A DNA stretch of 64,000 nucleotides. It comes from Betaproteobacteria bacterium HGW-Betaproteobacteria-7 (GTDB lineage: Bacteria > Pseudomonadota > Gammaproteobacteria > Burkholderiales > Rhodocyclaceae). The notes beneath the pieces were generated by a model that saw only the letters and a program-made list of their open reading frames with translations, made no database searches and was not told where the DNA came from. Both the position numbers and the translations under genes were made by a program. Shown in pieces: positions 49,001 through 57,727 of this stretch (its first letter is position 1; every line of letters starts with the position of its first letter). The stretch spans positions 1 through 64,000 of the forward strand of contig PHCE01000026.1 in assembly GCA_002840765.1 (NCBI GenBank). Reading direction: 5' to 3'.

Positions 49001-50609
49001 GGGCGGCGGATTCCTGGAACAGCGTCGCGGCACTTTTCTCGACGGTCTTTTCAACATCGGCCCCGGCCCGGTCGGTCGCCGACAGGATGAAGGCGCCGCC
49101 GGACAGGTTGGGGCGGGTCAGCACGTTCTCCCGGCGGAAGATTCGGGCATCCTTGTGCACCGGTCCGAACAGCGAGTCCTGCTGGTACACGTTCTCGGAT
49201 TTGCCGAGGAACAGGAATCCCTCGGCGCGCAGCGCGTAGTGGAAAACCGACAGGATCCGCGCCTGCAACTCGGACTGGAAATAGATCAGCACATTGCGGC
49301 AGGTGATCAGGTCGAGGCGCAGGAAGGGCGGATCCTGCACCAGGTCCTGGCGGGCAAAAACGACCATTTCGCGCAGCGTCTTGGAGACCTCGTAGGCGTC
49401 GTTGCGCGGCACGAAATAGCGGGCAACCAGGTCCGGATCAAGGGTACCGACGGCGGCCGAGGAATAGACGCCCTTGCGTGCCAGCGCCATGGCGTTGAGA
49501 TCGAGATCGGTGGCGAAGATCTGCACGCGCAGATTAGCCAGTGCGGCGCCGCCGCGTTCGCACAGCAGCATGGCAATCGAATAGGCTTCCTCGCCGGTGG
49601 CGCAGCCGGCGACCCAGATGCGCAACTCGTCGCCCGGGCGCTTCTCGCCGAGCAGGCCCTCGATCACGTTGCCCAGCGCCTCGAAGGCGGCGGCGTCGCG
49701 GAAGAAGGAGGTGACCGAGATCAGCACGTCCTTGTACAGCAGGTCCAGCTCGTCCGGCACGGCGTCGACATGGGCCAGGTATTCCTCCAGCGTCACCATG
49801 CGGTTGGCCGCCATGCGCCGCTCGATCCGCCGCCAGACGGTGTTTTCCTTGTAGCCGTTGAGATCGACCTTGGTGTGCTGACGTACCTTGAGCAGCAGCT
49901 TCTTCAGCGTCGAGGCGCTGCCGAGATTGTTCTCGGGCGGCGCCAGGTGCTCGCGCGAACGGGCGATGTCGGCGATGCGCTGAGCGATCTGCTCGGGCGG
50001 CAGCACCCAGTCGATGGTGCCGGTGTCGATGGCCGCCTGCGGCATGCCCGAATACTTGGCGCTGGCTGGTTCCTGGGCGAAGGTGAAGCCGCCGGCCGCC
50101 TTGATGCCGCCGATGGCCTGGGCGCCATCACTGCCGGTGCCGGAGAGGATGACACCGATCGCATCGTCGCCACGGGCTTCGGCCAGAGAGGCCAGGAAGA
50201 CGTTGACTGACGGCTTGGGCGCCACCCGCGGCGGTGTTTCGGAGAGGGTGAAGGTATCGCCCTGAAGCGTCAGGTTGTGATTGGCCGGAGCGATGAAAAT
50301 GGTATTGGCTTCGAGCAGTCCGCCATCCTCGGCTTCGCGCACCGCCATTTCGGTATCGCGGCCAAGCAACTGGGCCATCATGCTGCGATAAGTCGGCGAC
50401 AAATGCTGGATCACCACGTAGCAGATGCCGAGATTGACCGGCAGGTGCGAAATGAGCGCTGTCAGGGCCTCAAGGCCGCCAGCCGAGGCGCCGATGCCGA
50501 CCACATAGCGGGGCGAGGCCGGATCGCGCGGGCGGACAGTGCCGCTGTCCCGGTCTATTAGCGCGTTTACGGACAGCAGTTCACATTCATTTTCTTCAGA
50601 CTTGCCCAT
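45999..50609 (-). CDS. CheB-CheR-PAS-GGDEF-EAL hybrid signalling protein
   Basis: 1536 residues, no membrane segment. In order: a CheB methylesterase domain ([35 protein letters not shown] supplying Ser, His and Asp); a CheR methyltransferase ([25 protein letters not shown]); a long coiled coil of NEE-type repeats (about residues 655-735); three PAS-like regions; GGDEF (SRFGGDEF) with the inhibitory RAGD site five residues before it; and EAL with all catalytic blocks ([36 protein letters not shown]). It can in principle both make and break c-di-GMP. Its chemoreceptor partners are not in the window. ATG 50609 follows AGGGTGG. Confidence 0.93.
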   Translation of the reverse strand: MGKSEENECELLSVNALIDRDSGTVRPRDPASPRYVVGIGASAGGLEALTALISHLPVNLGICYVVIQHLSPTYRSMMAQLLGRDTEMAVREAEDGGLLEANTIFIAPANHNLTLQGDTFTLSETPPRVAPKPSVNVFLASLAEARGDDAIGVILSGTGSDGAQAIGGIKAAGGFTFAQEPASAKYSGMPQAAIDTGTIDWVLPPEQIAQRIADIARSREHLAPPENNLGSASTLKKLLLKVRQHTKVDLNGYKENTVWRRIERRMAANRMVTLEEYLAHVDAVPDELDLLYKDVLISVTSFFRDAAAFEALGNVIEGLLGEKRPGDELRIWVAGCATGEEAYSIAMLLCERGGAALANLRVQIFATDLDLNAMALARKGVYSSAAVGTLDPDLVARYFVPRNDAYEVSKTLREMVVFARQDLVQDPPFLRLDLITCRNVLIYFQSELQARILSVFHYALRAEGFLFLGKSENVYQQDSLFGPVHKDARIFRRENVLTRPNLSGGAFILSATDRAGADVEKTVEKSAATLFQESAARFYQPPGILISGNFDILHLQGNVGDFLNVGDGRPSFDLPHLIRQEFSADLQTLLHQARHKKGSAYGRPRTLKLADGKRLVRMVIHALEASTASGMFLVVFEPVAKSRSAVGASIGEAGATVRELEDEIIAMREHLQAVIEELETSNEEMQALNEEVQAANEELQSSNEELEASNEELQATNEELTTVNEELQIKSAQLLEFNYDLESIQSCIGFPLISVNRGLEIERFNQLAAGLFSLGAPAVGMALNRIKLPHGMPDFSHLVHQVIVDGQPVEQALSSISRHYALHIAPNVSPRGIRGAIILLIDDTELHTSEQILRTNQQKLTAIMNASPTLSSLKDMAGRYVFVNEKFEGHFGVRSADILGRTDRQVFGGRIGDEFRQRDLEVLRSNAALEIEERAPTAHGERVLHSVRFPLLGDDGVVYAVCTQSTDVTERKHAEDQLRLAARVFDHSGEGIVVTDASVRILTVNDAFKRVTGYSEREAIGQTPAMLSSGKHSTEFFEEMWKSIASNGWWQGEVWNRRKNGDLYPEWLTINCVKDAEGSIVNYVGIFSDISVVKQSQKRIEYLATHDELTGLPNRMLFNDRLKMAISKSERNQTRLAVLFVDIDNFKLINDTMGHDVGDILIKQVAESLKVCIRAGDTVSRFGGDEFTIICETEGASEVVIAAQRIVDTLSQPHLLDGKQVFTTASIGISLYPEDGIDCQTLLKNADIAMYRAKERGKNNFQFFTGELRILSHDRMYLINDLRQALAGDAFHLVYQPQLDMQTGDLTGLEALLRWDHAERGLVPPDKFIPLAEEIGLIGAIGEWVLHAVCAQIVAWRKAGLQPPKVAINLSPKQFRKAHVPSLIAQTLAKHGIEPRCLTVELTEHALMDDTDYTLQMLSELKQLGVHLAVDDFGTGYSSLSYLKRYPINEIKIDRSFVDGIADDANDRAIARTIIAMADVMGMEVMAEGVETEEQRQALLANGCRYAQGFLFARPLPVGTVEEYFAKGCPVTPCPV

Positions 50610-50634
50610 GCCAACACCACCCTGTCAGACGCAT

Positions 50635-50673
50635 AAAAAACCGTGGCTGGCAGGAAGTCCCGCGATCCACGGT
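50635..50673 (-). terminator. Terminator-like hairpin just upstream of the giant signalling gene
   Basis: Read on the minus strand, ACCGTGG (50673-50667) and CCACGGT (50646-50640) form the outer stem. Inside, GCGGG and CCTGC can pair around ACTT, and six T follow (to 50635). The T-run ends only 25 bases before the ATG at 50609. It may end minus-strand read-through from the histidine kinase gene, or act as an attenuator in the leader of the CheB-CheR gene. Confidence 0.6.
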
Positions 50674-50858
50674 GGCGGCACGCGGCACCTGATTCGGCGC
50701 CATTCATTACCTGGCGGCCATCCTACGTTGTTTCCACATCGTTCAAAAGGTTTTTCTTGGCTAATCGAGAAGGCGATTGGCCCATCGGATGCTGCCCGAA
50801 TGACAGACTACAATCGCTTCGTCGGTGGCACTGCCGCCAACCCATGCGAGGCCCGATC

Positions 50859-51281
50859 ATGAAACAGAGCATCAGCTTCATCACCCTCGGCGTCGCCGAC
50901 CTGCAACGCAGCCGGGATTTCTATCGGCGACTGGGCTGGCGCGAATCATCGGCCAGCCAGGACGGCGTCGCCTTCTTCCAGGCCGGCTCGCTGGCCTTCG
51001 CCCTGTTCCCCCGGGCGAATCTGGCCGAAGATGCCAATGTGCCGGCCGCTGGCAGCGGTTTCCCCGGTTTCGCGCTGGCCCACAATGTCGCCTCGGAAGC
51101 TGCGGTGGAGGCGTTGCTCGACGAGGCGGTGGTCGCCGGCGCAACGCTGAAGCAGCCGGCTGGCAAAGTGTTCTGGGGCGGTTTTCGCGGCTATTTCGCC
51201 GACCCTGACAGCTTCCTCTGGGAGGTTTGTTACAACCCCTTCATCCAGCTCGACGCCGACGGTTTCATTCACCTTCCCTGA
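50859..51281 (+). CDS. VOC-superfamily (glyoxalase/bleomycin-resistance fold) protein
   Basis: 140 residues from ATG 50859; the longer in-frame opening from 50643 crosses the regulatory gap. Two beta-alpha-beta-beta-beta units are visible: ITLGVADLQRSRDFYRRLGW at the N-terminus and GYFADPDSFLWEVCYNP near the C-terminus, where the glutamate is a probable metal ligand. Relatives are metal-dependent lyases or dioxygenases or binding proteins; the substrate is unknown. Its end overlaps the convergent histidine kinase gene by 17 bases. Confidence 0.85.
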   Translation: MKQSISFITLGVADLQRSRDFYRRLGWRESSASQDGVAFFQAGSLAFALFPRANLAEDANVPAAGSGFPGFALAHNVASEAAVEALLDEAVVAGATLKQPAGKVFWGGFRGYFADPDSFLWEVCYNPFIQLDADGFIHLP

Positions 51282-53127
51282 TGGCGGTGCTAGGGGTGCG
51301 CGGCAGTTCGATCCGGAAGCAGGTACCGCGACCCGGCTCGCTGTCTACCTCAATCTTGCCGCCGTGTCGCCGAACAATGGCATAGACCAGCGACAGTCCT
51401 AGACCGGTTCCCTTGCCGATTGGCTTGGTGGTGAAGAAGGGGTCGAAAATTCTTGCCCGAACCTCGGGCGGGATGCCATTGCCGGTATCGGCCACCTCGA
51501 TGCGGACGCTGTCTGCGTCGGCCCGGGTACGCAGGGTTATCGTGCCGCGCCCGTCGATGGCCTGGGCGGCATTCAACAGCAGGTTCATGAAGACCTGGTT
51601 GAGTTGTGAGCCCAGGCATTCGATCGGCGGAATGCCACCATAGTCCTTGACGATGTCGGCCTTGAGCTTGATTTCGTTGCAGACGAGGTTGAGCGTGCTG
51701 TCGAGTCCGTGTTCGATATTCGCCAGACTCCAGTCGAGGTCGTCAACGCGCGAGAAATCCTTCAAGTCCTGGACGATTTTCTTGACGCGCTTGATGCCTT
51801 CGCTGGACTCACCGATCAAGGCCTGAATGTCGTTGCGCAGGAAGGGCAGATCGGCTTTGGCCTTGATCCGCTCGATGTGCTCGCCGATCACCGGCCGCTC
51901 CTTCAGCAGCGGATCAGCGGCGGCATAGGCATCAAGCACCGTCAGCAAATCGGCGACGTAGTCCTCCAGGGTGCTCAGGTTGGAACTGACATAGCCGATC
52001 GGATTGTTGATCTCGTGGGCGACACCAGCCGCCAGCTGGCCGATGGAGGCCATTTTTTCCGCTTGCAGCAGTTGGTTGTGGGCCTCTGCGAGCTGACCAT
52101 TGAGCAGCCGGACCTGAGCCAGGTTCGCCTGCAGCTCCACTTCCTGTCGCTTGCGTTCGCTCAGTTCGGCATCGAGCCGCTGGTTGGCCTCGCGTAGACT
52201 GGCTGTCCGGCTGGCCACTTGTTGCTCCAGCTTTTCCCCGTGCTCCTGCAGGGCCCGGTCGCGTGCCTGGACGTGATCGAGCATGGCGTTGAAATTACCG
52301 GCCAGTTCCGCGATCTCACTTGGCCCGTCGACCGGCACGCGCTGTGACAGTCCGGCCGGGTCGGCGGCAATTTTCCGCATGGTCTGCATGGTCGCCTGCA
52401 ACGGCCGGGTAATGCCGCGGGCTATGGCCGCGGCGAGCAGCAGGAGAGTGCCACCGATGCCCAGCAGGATCAGCAGGTTCCACGTCACCTGCTGGTAGAC
52501 GATGGCATCGATGTCGTCGATGTAGATGCCCGAGCCGACCGTCCAGCCCCAGCCATCGAAGCGCTTGACGTAGGAAAGCTTGGGCAGGGCAGGGCCGCCC
52601 GCTCCGTCAGGCTGCTGGTTGCGCTCCCACAAGTAAGTCACGTAACCGTGCCCCTGTTGCGCGGTGGCGGCGGCAAAAGCCTCGCCCAGATTGGTCCGGC
52701 CATCGGTACTGGTGAAGCTACCCGTCGCTCCCGCGCGTACACCGATCGCCCGGTTGTAGCGCTCGCCGAGCAAGGGCTGGCCCTCGAGGGCCGGTACGGC
52801 CGGGTGCATGAGCATGCGCGGCGGTACCTGATCATCGTTGATCCAGAAATAGTCGTCGCTGTTATAGCGCATCGCCCTGATCGTGCTCATTGCCGCCGTC
52901 TGGGCGGCGCTCCGGCTTAGCGTGCCGTTCTCCTCGAGCCTTGCGTAATGGGCGATCACCCCATGGGCGCTTTCCACCAATTGCCGGATCGCCACTTCCT
53001 TTTCCTGCTGCAAGGCGTTGCGCAGCATGACGACATCAACCACACCGGCGAGCAGGATGCTGCCGGTGAAGATCAGGACGATGCTGTGGATACGGGAACG
53101 CAGACTGAGGTGGCGCACGATGGCCAT
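51265..53127 (-). CDS. Cache-domain sensor histidine kinase
   Basis: 620 residues. Membrane helix 1 is near residues 12-30. A periplasmic Cache domain follows ([30 protein letters not shown]), then membrane helix 2 (about 210-235), HAMP, a coiled coil, the phosphoacceptor [16 protein letters not shown], and an ATPase domain with [22 protein letters not shown] and [18 protein letters not shown]. It likely detects a small organic acid or similar ligand outside the membrane. No response regulator is adjacent; the nearest is at 57728. Confidence 0.93.
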   Translation of the reverse strand: MAIVRHLSLRSRIHSIVLIFTGSILLAGVVDVVMLRNALQQEKEVAIRQLVESAHGVIAHYARLEENGTLSRSAAQTAAMSTIRAMRYNSDDYFWINDDQVPPRMLMHPAVPALEGQPLLGERYNRAIGVRAGATGSFTSTDGRTNLGEAFAAATAQQGHGYVTYLWERNQQPDGAGGPALPKLSYVKRFDGWGWTVGSGIYIDDIDAIVYQQVTWNLLILLGIGGTLLLLAAAIARGITRPLQATMQTMRKIAADPAGLSQRVPVDGPSEIAELAGNFNAMLDHVQARDRALQEHGEKLEQQVASRTASLREANQRLDAELSERKRQEVELQANLAQVRLLNGQLAEAHNQLLQAEKMASIGQLAAGVAHEINNPIGYVSSNLSTLEDYVADLLTVLDAYAAADPLLKERPVIGEHIERIKAKADLPFLRNDIQALIGESSEGIKRVKKIVQDLKDFSRVDDLDWSLANIEHGLDSTLNLVCNEIKLKADIVKDYGGIPPIECLGSQLNQVFMNLLLNAAQAIDGRGTITLRTRADADSVRIEVADTGNGIPPEVRARIFDPFFTTKPIGKGTGLGLSLVYAIVRRHGGKIEVDSEPGRGTCFRIELPRTPSTAIREGE

Positions 53128-53899
53128 GAGAAAAAAGGCGGGGGTCTTGGGCAGAGACTATTACGAAAGTAGTATCCGCCTTTGCCCAACCATACGCAAA
53201 TTGCCTGCCGTGGCTGGCACCGGTCAGTTCCCGGCGTTGCGGAGTTCCCCCTTTGCCAGTTCCTCGATGAAATCGAAGACCTCAGACTGAACACTCGATG
53301 CGTACTGCTTCCGGCGGTTTCTCGACACCACGCCGTCGGCCTGCAAGGCAGAAATGATCAGCACGTGCAGGTCGTTGTTGCGGACGTCGTATTCCGCGTT
53401 TACAGCTGCCTTGGCGGCGTCGTTAGGCCCGTTGAAGTTGCTGGCGTTCCAGGGAGAAAAATCTTCACGGAGTTGGGTTTTTCTTCAACGAGGCGCTTTT
53501 CTTTCAGTTTTTCTTCGCTCGCTGGGAAATTCGAACCGCCTCTTTTCCCCACGCCGTCCTGGCGAAATGGACGTCAAGAGCCCGCTTTAGGTAGCTTTCG
53601 GCCAGGAGCCGCCATAGGCCCTGGGAAAAAAGCGGGGCGCCCGAACGACCAGTATCGAAACCATCTCAAGCCAACGGTGATCTTCGAATTCCAGACCATT
53701 GCGGCTGTGAATTCAGATCGGAAACCGGATATCGAAAACCGTGATGCCGTTCTCCGAACGGACGCGAACCTCTCCGCCATGTGCGCAAGCGCACAGATTC
53801 ATGATGGGCGCTAAAAGAGAATGGCAAAAACGCTGTCGTGCAGGCCATGACAACACGCAATTACCTCCGCTGCTCCGAATTTGAAGAGGTGTCCCTCGG
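53128..53899. other. 772-bp stretch without an intact gene; decayed coding fragments
   Basis: Several short minus-strand stretches look coding but are not joined. About 53713-53800 reads AHGGEVRVRSENGITVFDIRFPI-stop when joined (residues given in part), like the end of a histidine-kinase ATPase domain. About 53504-53632 ends in AWGKEAVRISQRAKKN-stop. 53224-53484 ends in FDFIEELAKGELRNAGN-stop. None has a start codon or matching frame with the next. No strong promoter or structure was seen. The segment probably holds relics left by deletion or insertion before the KaiC-like operon. Confidence 0.45.
53224..53484 (-). pseudogene. C-terminal gene remnant of unknown family
   Basis: Open for 86 codons on the minus strand with protein-like sequence (SNFNGPNDAAKAAVNAEYD, LIISALQADGVVSRNRRKQ) and a normal stop. 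It has no usable ATG near its beginning, and an upstream TGA precedes a run of five T at which another frame takes over. This looks like a truncated or frameshifted gene end. I do not recognise the family. Confidence 0.3.
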
Positions 53900-54316
53900 A
53901 TGAACCATGAAACCATCAGGCGAACGCTGGCGCAGCGAGCCGGGGGAGACGCTGATGCAAATGCGGTCGCCAAAGCTGCCATCAGTACCTGGCACGAAGC
54001 AAGTGCCAGGCTCTCACCGGTTATCGGTGGACAAGGAATTGACGTCCTCCTCCGTCGTTCGCTCCACGTCGCCGGCAAGACATTCCCCGCGCTGCCTGAA
54101 CCAACCCATGAGGCTCGCAACAACGTACTCCTGGCAAACCTTCAGATGCGGCTCGCAGCTTGCGAAACGGCGCTTGCCGTTGAGGCCAGCAATGCCTTGC
54201 TGGTGACATTTACCGAACTGATGAGCAGTTTGATCGGCGAATCGTTAACTGAACATTTGCTAGCCCCAATCTGGGCTCCGTCGTTGCCGGCATCAGATCA
54301 GAAGGGAGCACCATGA
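53900..54316 (+). CDS. Unknown 138-residue protein, first gene of KaiC-like operon
   Basis: 138 residues, mainly helical and alanine-rich, no signal peptide or membrane segment. I recognise no family. It reads MNHETIRRTLAQRAGG then GGQGIDVLLRRSLHVAG and a C-terminal half with LVTFTELMSSLIGESLTEHLL. GAAGAGGTG lies shortly before the ATG. It overlaps the KaiC-like gene by 4 bases (ATGA), so fixed stoichiometry with it is likely. It could be an adaptor or sensor of the ATPase, the place held by KaiB in cyanobacterial clocks, but it does not look like the thioredoxin-fold KaiB. Confidence 0.7.
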   Translation: MNHETIRRTLAQRAGGDADANAVAKAAISTWHEASARLSPVIGGQGIDVLLRRSLHVAGKTFPALPEPTHEARNNVLLANLQMRLAACETALAVEASNALLVTFTELMSSLIGESLTEHLLAPIWAPSLPASDQKGAP

Positions 54317-55791
54317 ACAACAAAGTGACTATCCACCAACTCGCTACCGGGGTGCCAGGACTCGACGCCATACTCGGCGGCGGCCTGCCTGAGTTTTCCT
54401 TCAATCTGATTGTCGGAACTCCGGGCTCCGGCAAGACAACCCTTGCGCACCAGATCATGTTTTCGCTGGCGACACCGGAGCGGCCTGCGCTGTTCTTCAC
54501 GGTGCTCGGCGAGCCGCCGTTGAAGATGCTGCGTTACCAACAGCAGTTCTCCTTCTTTGACGCGGCCAAGATAAATTCCTCGATACGCTTCGTCAATTTG
54601 AGCGATGAGGTATCGATCGGCAATTTCCAACAAGTGCTGGCGCGTATTACTGCAGAAGTCGAGGAATACTCGCCGGCCCTGGTCTTTGTCGATTCCTTCC
54701 GTTCGGTCATGCTTGAGGCAGGACGCCATGAACAAGGCATGCTCAACCTGCAACAGTTCATCCAGCAACTTGGCGTTCACCTGACCGGCTGGCAAGCGAC
54801 CACCTTCCTGATCGGCGAATATGTAACCGATAGCGAGCCCCCGCCCGTATACACCGTTGCCGATGGACTGCTCTCGCTGGAGCAGGCAGTCTCGCGCAAT
54901 TCCATGGTGCGCAAGCTGCAAGTTCTAAAAATGCGGGGCCAGGAAACGCGCCCCGGCATGCATACATTCCGCATTACCGAGGATGGAATCGAAGTGTTTC
55001 CAGCCGCAATTGTTCACGACGATAGCAGCCGACCGCACGATGCTGCCGAACCCCGGATCAGCGAAGCGCGACTGAGCATGGGCGTGCCGGAACTCGACAA
55101 GATGCTGGGTGGAGGCTTGCCGACGGGCTATTCGATGCTGGTCGCCGGGCCCTCCGGATCGGGCAAGACCATTCTTGCCACGGCCTTCCTGGCCGAGGGC
55201 GTACGGCTCGGTGAACCGGGCATCATCGTTGCGTTCGAACAAACGCCGAGCCAGTCGCGCACGCGGACGATCGATGAACTGGTGCGTACTGGCCGCATAG
55301 GGCTGATCAATACGCGGGCGCTGGATTTGTCGATCGACGAAATTGTTCAACGCCTGGTCGACCTCATTGATGAGATGAAAGCGACCCGGGTGGTGATCGA
55401 CTCCTTGTCCGGCTTCGAGCTGGCGGTGGCGCCCAGCTTTCGTGAGGACTTTCGCGAATCGCTGTTTCGCATGATTGCAGTACTCGCTGGACTCGGTGTG
55501 ACCGTGCTGATGACCTCGGAACTGGAAGACCGCTACACCGATCTGCGCTTCTCTCCTTACGGCTCGGCCTTTCTCACTGACGCCATCATTGTTCAGCGCT
55601 ACATCGAAATTGACAGTCGCCTGAAGCGCGTCATGGCCGTGGTCAAAGTACGCAGCAGTGCCCATTGTGACGAGATCAGGCAGTACGAGATCATCGACGG
55701 CGAGATTGTCATCGGCTGTCCTGTGGACGATTACGAGGGAATTCTCGGCGGTCGGCCGACCCAAACCGTAGCTCGGGACTTGATCAAATGA
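54313..55791 (+). CDS. KaiC-like double-domain RecA-fold ATPase
   Basis: 492 residues made of two RecA/KaiC modules. Module 1: ATGVPGLDAILGGGLP, Walker A GTPGSGKT (residues 35-42), Walker B LVFVDSFRS. Module 2: MGVPELDKMLGGGLPTGYS, Walker A GPSGSGKT (about 279-286), FEQTPSQSRTRT, Walker B VVIDSLSG. The layout matches KaiC (about 519 residues). In module 1 the usual glutamate pair after the first strand is replaced by LGEPPLK; in module 2 it is FEQ. KaiC hexamers time circadian rhythm or, in non-cyanobacteria, stress responses. GAAGGGAG precedes the ATG. It is coupled by 4-base overlaps to both neighbours. Confidence 0.9.
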   Translation: MNNKVTIHQLATGVPGLDAILGGGLPEFSFNLIVGTPGSGKTTLAHQIMFSLATPERPALFFTVLGEPPLKMLRYQQQFSFFDAAKINSSIRFVNLSDEVSIGNFQQVLARITAEVEEYSPALVFVDSFRSVMLEAGRHEQGMLNLQQFIQQLGVHLTGWQATTFLIGEYVTDSEPPPVYTVADGLLSLEQAVSRNSMVRKLQVLKMRGQETRPGMHTFRITEDGIEVFPAAIVHDDSSRPHDAAEPRISEARLSMGVPELDKMLGGGLPTGYSMLVAGPSGSGKTILATAFLAEGVRLGEPGIIVAFEQTPSQSRTRTIDELVRTGRIGLINTRALDLSIDEIVQRLVDLIDEMKATRVVIDSLSGFELAVAPSFREDFRESLFRMIAVLAGLGVTVLMTSELEDRYTDLRFSPYGSAFLTDAIIVQRYIEIDSRLKRVMAVVKVRSSAHCDEIRQYEIIDGEIVIGCPVDDYEGILGGRPTQTVARDLIK

Positions 55792-57506
55792 GAAAAATAC
55801 CGATCCGCACCACAATTCGTCGGTCGAGGAAGGTCGCAGCCAGGAAGCCCCCGAAAGCGACGACACGCCAAGTGTCGCCAAACAAGGCTGTGCCAACGAT
55901 TTTCGGTGAACGTGAGGCCATGCTCCTTGCCGGCGAGCATATTGCCGACCAGCGTGAAGAAAAAGCCGACCGCCGACAAGAAACCGCCGACCAACGCCAG
56001 GAAAATGCCGATCTGCGTCAAGAGGCTGCCGATCTCCGTCAGGAAGCAGCTGATCAAAGTGACAAGGCAGCACGGGCGAAGGCTGAGCTTGGCGCGATTA
56101 CCGAGGCCCACCTGCGGGAAGCGAACGAGCGCCTGGTCATCGCTACGGTTCGAGCCCAGACAATGGCCGAGGCAGCGGAGACTGCCACCGCGCAAATGTC
56201 TTATATGGCTCACCATGATTTTCTCACCGGTTTGCCAAACCGAGCCCTGCTCACCGACCGCCTGGCTCAATCAATCGCCCTTGCGGAGCGGCATGGCAAG
56301 CGGGTTGCTCTGTTGTATCTCGATCTTGATCACTTCAAGCACATCAACGATTCGCTCGGGCATGCAATCGGCGATCAGCTCTTGCAGTCAGCGGCGAAGC
56401 GCCTGCAAGCCTGCCTCCCCCGCCACTCGGATACGGTCAGCCGCCAGGGTGGGGACGAATTTGTTGTGCTGCTGGCTGAGGTCCATGCGGCAGGAGACGC
56501 TGCTGCAGCCGCCGAAAAATTGATCAAAGCGATGGCCGAGCCCCATCTGATTGCGGGTCATCGCCTGCATGTCACCCTGAGCATCGGCATAAGTCTCTAC
56601 CCTGACGATGGACTGGATGCCGAGACCGTGGTCAAGAATGCCGACACGGCGATGTATCACGCCAAAAAAGCTGGGCGCAACAACTACCGAATGTTCGCGT
56701 CGGATATGAATATTCACGCAATCGCACGAAGAACGGTCGAGGATGCTCTCCATCAAGCGCTCGAGGAGGGCGGACTGGTTCTGCATTACCAGCCGAAAGT
56801 GAATCTCGAGTCAGGCGCAATTACCGGGGCAGAGGCGTTGGTCAGGCTGCAGCAAGGCGATCGGCCGTTTGTTTCCCCGACCGAATTCATCGAAGTTGCC
56901 GAAAAATGTGGTCTGATCCTGCCGCTCGGCAAATGGGTACTCGGCGAAGCTTGCCGCCAGACGGCAGAGTGGTTGCAAGCCGGTCTCGATATCGGACGCA
57001 TTGCCGTCAATGTATCGGCGGTCGAATTTCACGGTGGTGGGTTTCTTGCCGGTGTCCGTGCCATTCTGGTCGAAACCGGCCTTGATCCGAGCCGTCTCGA
57101 AATTGAAATGACCGAAAGCGGGCTCATGCAGGACTCGGCACCGAGCACGGAAATCCTGCGTGCACTCAAGGCACTCGGTGTGCAGATCGCGATCGACGAC
57201 TTTGGCACGGGTTATTCCAGCCTGAGCTATCTGCGGCGTTTCCCGATCGACACGCTAAAAATTGACCAGTCGTTTGTTCGAGACATTGATGGCGAGAATG
57301 AAGAAGGTCCGCTCGTCAGCGCGATCATTGCCATGGGGAAGAGCCTCAAGCTTCACGTCATCGCCGAAGGCATTGAAACGGCGCAACAACTGGCCTTCCT
57401 TCAATCCCATCAATGCACCGAAGGCCAGGGCTATTACTTCAACCGCGCCTTGCCGGCCGAAGAGTTCGCCAAGTTGCTGAAGAAAAACCCAAATATGTGT
57501 CCCTGA
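55788..57506 (+). CDS. Coiled-coil GGDEF-EAL c-di-GMP enzyme
   Basis: 572 residues. The first 33 residues are strongly basic. Residues 53-94 are six near-identical heptads (A-D-x-R-Q-E-x), and a coiled coil continues to about 130. GGDEF domain: MAHHDFLTGLPNRALL, SRQGGDEFVV, with the inhibitory site RHSD exactly five residues before GGDEF. The EAL domain keeps all catalytic blocks: [51 protein letters not shown]. There is no PAS, GAF or membrane segment, so input must come through the coiled coil, plausibly from the KaiC-like ATPase in whose operon it lies (4-base overlap). Confidence 0.92.
   Translation: MRKIPIRTTIRRSRKVAARKPPKATTRQVSPNKAVPTIFGEREAMLLAGEHIADQREEKADRRQETADQRQENADLRQEAADLRQEAADQSDKAARAKAELGAITEAHLREANERLVIATVRAQTMAEAAETATAQMSYMAHHDFLTGLPNRALLTDRLAQSIALAERHGKRVALLYLDLDHFKHINDSLGHAIGDQLLQSAAKRLQACLPRHSDTVSRQGGDEFVVLLAEVHAAGDAAAAAEKLIKAMAEPHLIAGHRLHVTLSIGISLYPDDGLDAETVVKNADTAMYHAKKAGRNNYRMFASDMNIHAIARRTVEDALHQALEEGGLVLHYQPKVNLESGAITGAEALVRLQQGDRPFVSPTEFIEVAEKCGLILPLGKWVLGEACRQTAEWLQAGLDIGRIAVNVSAVEFHGGGFLAGVRAILVETGLDPSRLEIEMTESGLMQDSAPSTEILRALKALGVQIAIDDFGTGYSSLSYLRRFPIDTLKIDQSFVRDIDGENEEGPLVSAIIAMGKSLKLHVIAEGIETAQQLAFLQSHQCTEGQGYYFNRALPAEEFAKLLKKNPNMCP
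55944..56069 (+). repeat. Six tandem 21-bp coding repeats
   Basis: Each unit begins GCCGA (GCTGA in the last) and encodes seven residues of the A-D-Q/L-R-Q-E-A/N/T pattern. The units are imperfect at the DNA level, mostly at third positions, so the repeat is old and kept at protein level. It forms the heptad coiled coil of the GGDEF-EAL protein. Confidence 0.85.
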
Positions 57507-57727
57507 TAAAGTGCAGAGAATTAGGTGCGGGGTTACAAGTTGAAGGCAATCAAGAACGTTCGCTCGGTGAGTAGTGACTCACTGATGCTCGGCTTTGATT
57601 AAGCAAGCATCATCAAAATTGCCTCCTGAACGGCTGCTCCCTGATCAATAAACGGCCCAGGTACTTTTGTTTGTCATCAGGCAGCTTTGGGCACGTTCAA
57701 GCCTTTCAGTTCTGAGCAATTCGCCGA

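Noticed and set aside
46329-50210. Two long + strand frames (728 and 536 codons)
   Set aside because: Antisense to the CheB-CheR-GGDEF-EAL gene, whose motifs are all on the other strand.
50674-50858. Possible c-di-GMP or other riboswitch upstream of the giant gene
   Set aside because: I looked for the GEMM, TPP, FMN and fluoride core motifs on the minus strand and found none.
53182-53814. 210-codon + strand frame
   Set aside because: No domain or ribosome-binding site; coding-like signal in this stretch is on the other strand in pieces.
57507-57727. Short hairpin GTGAGT/ACTCAC at 57567-57582 after the GGDEF-EAL gene
   Set aside because: Only 6 bp and no following T-run; not convincing as a terminator. 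No gene seen in this gap.
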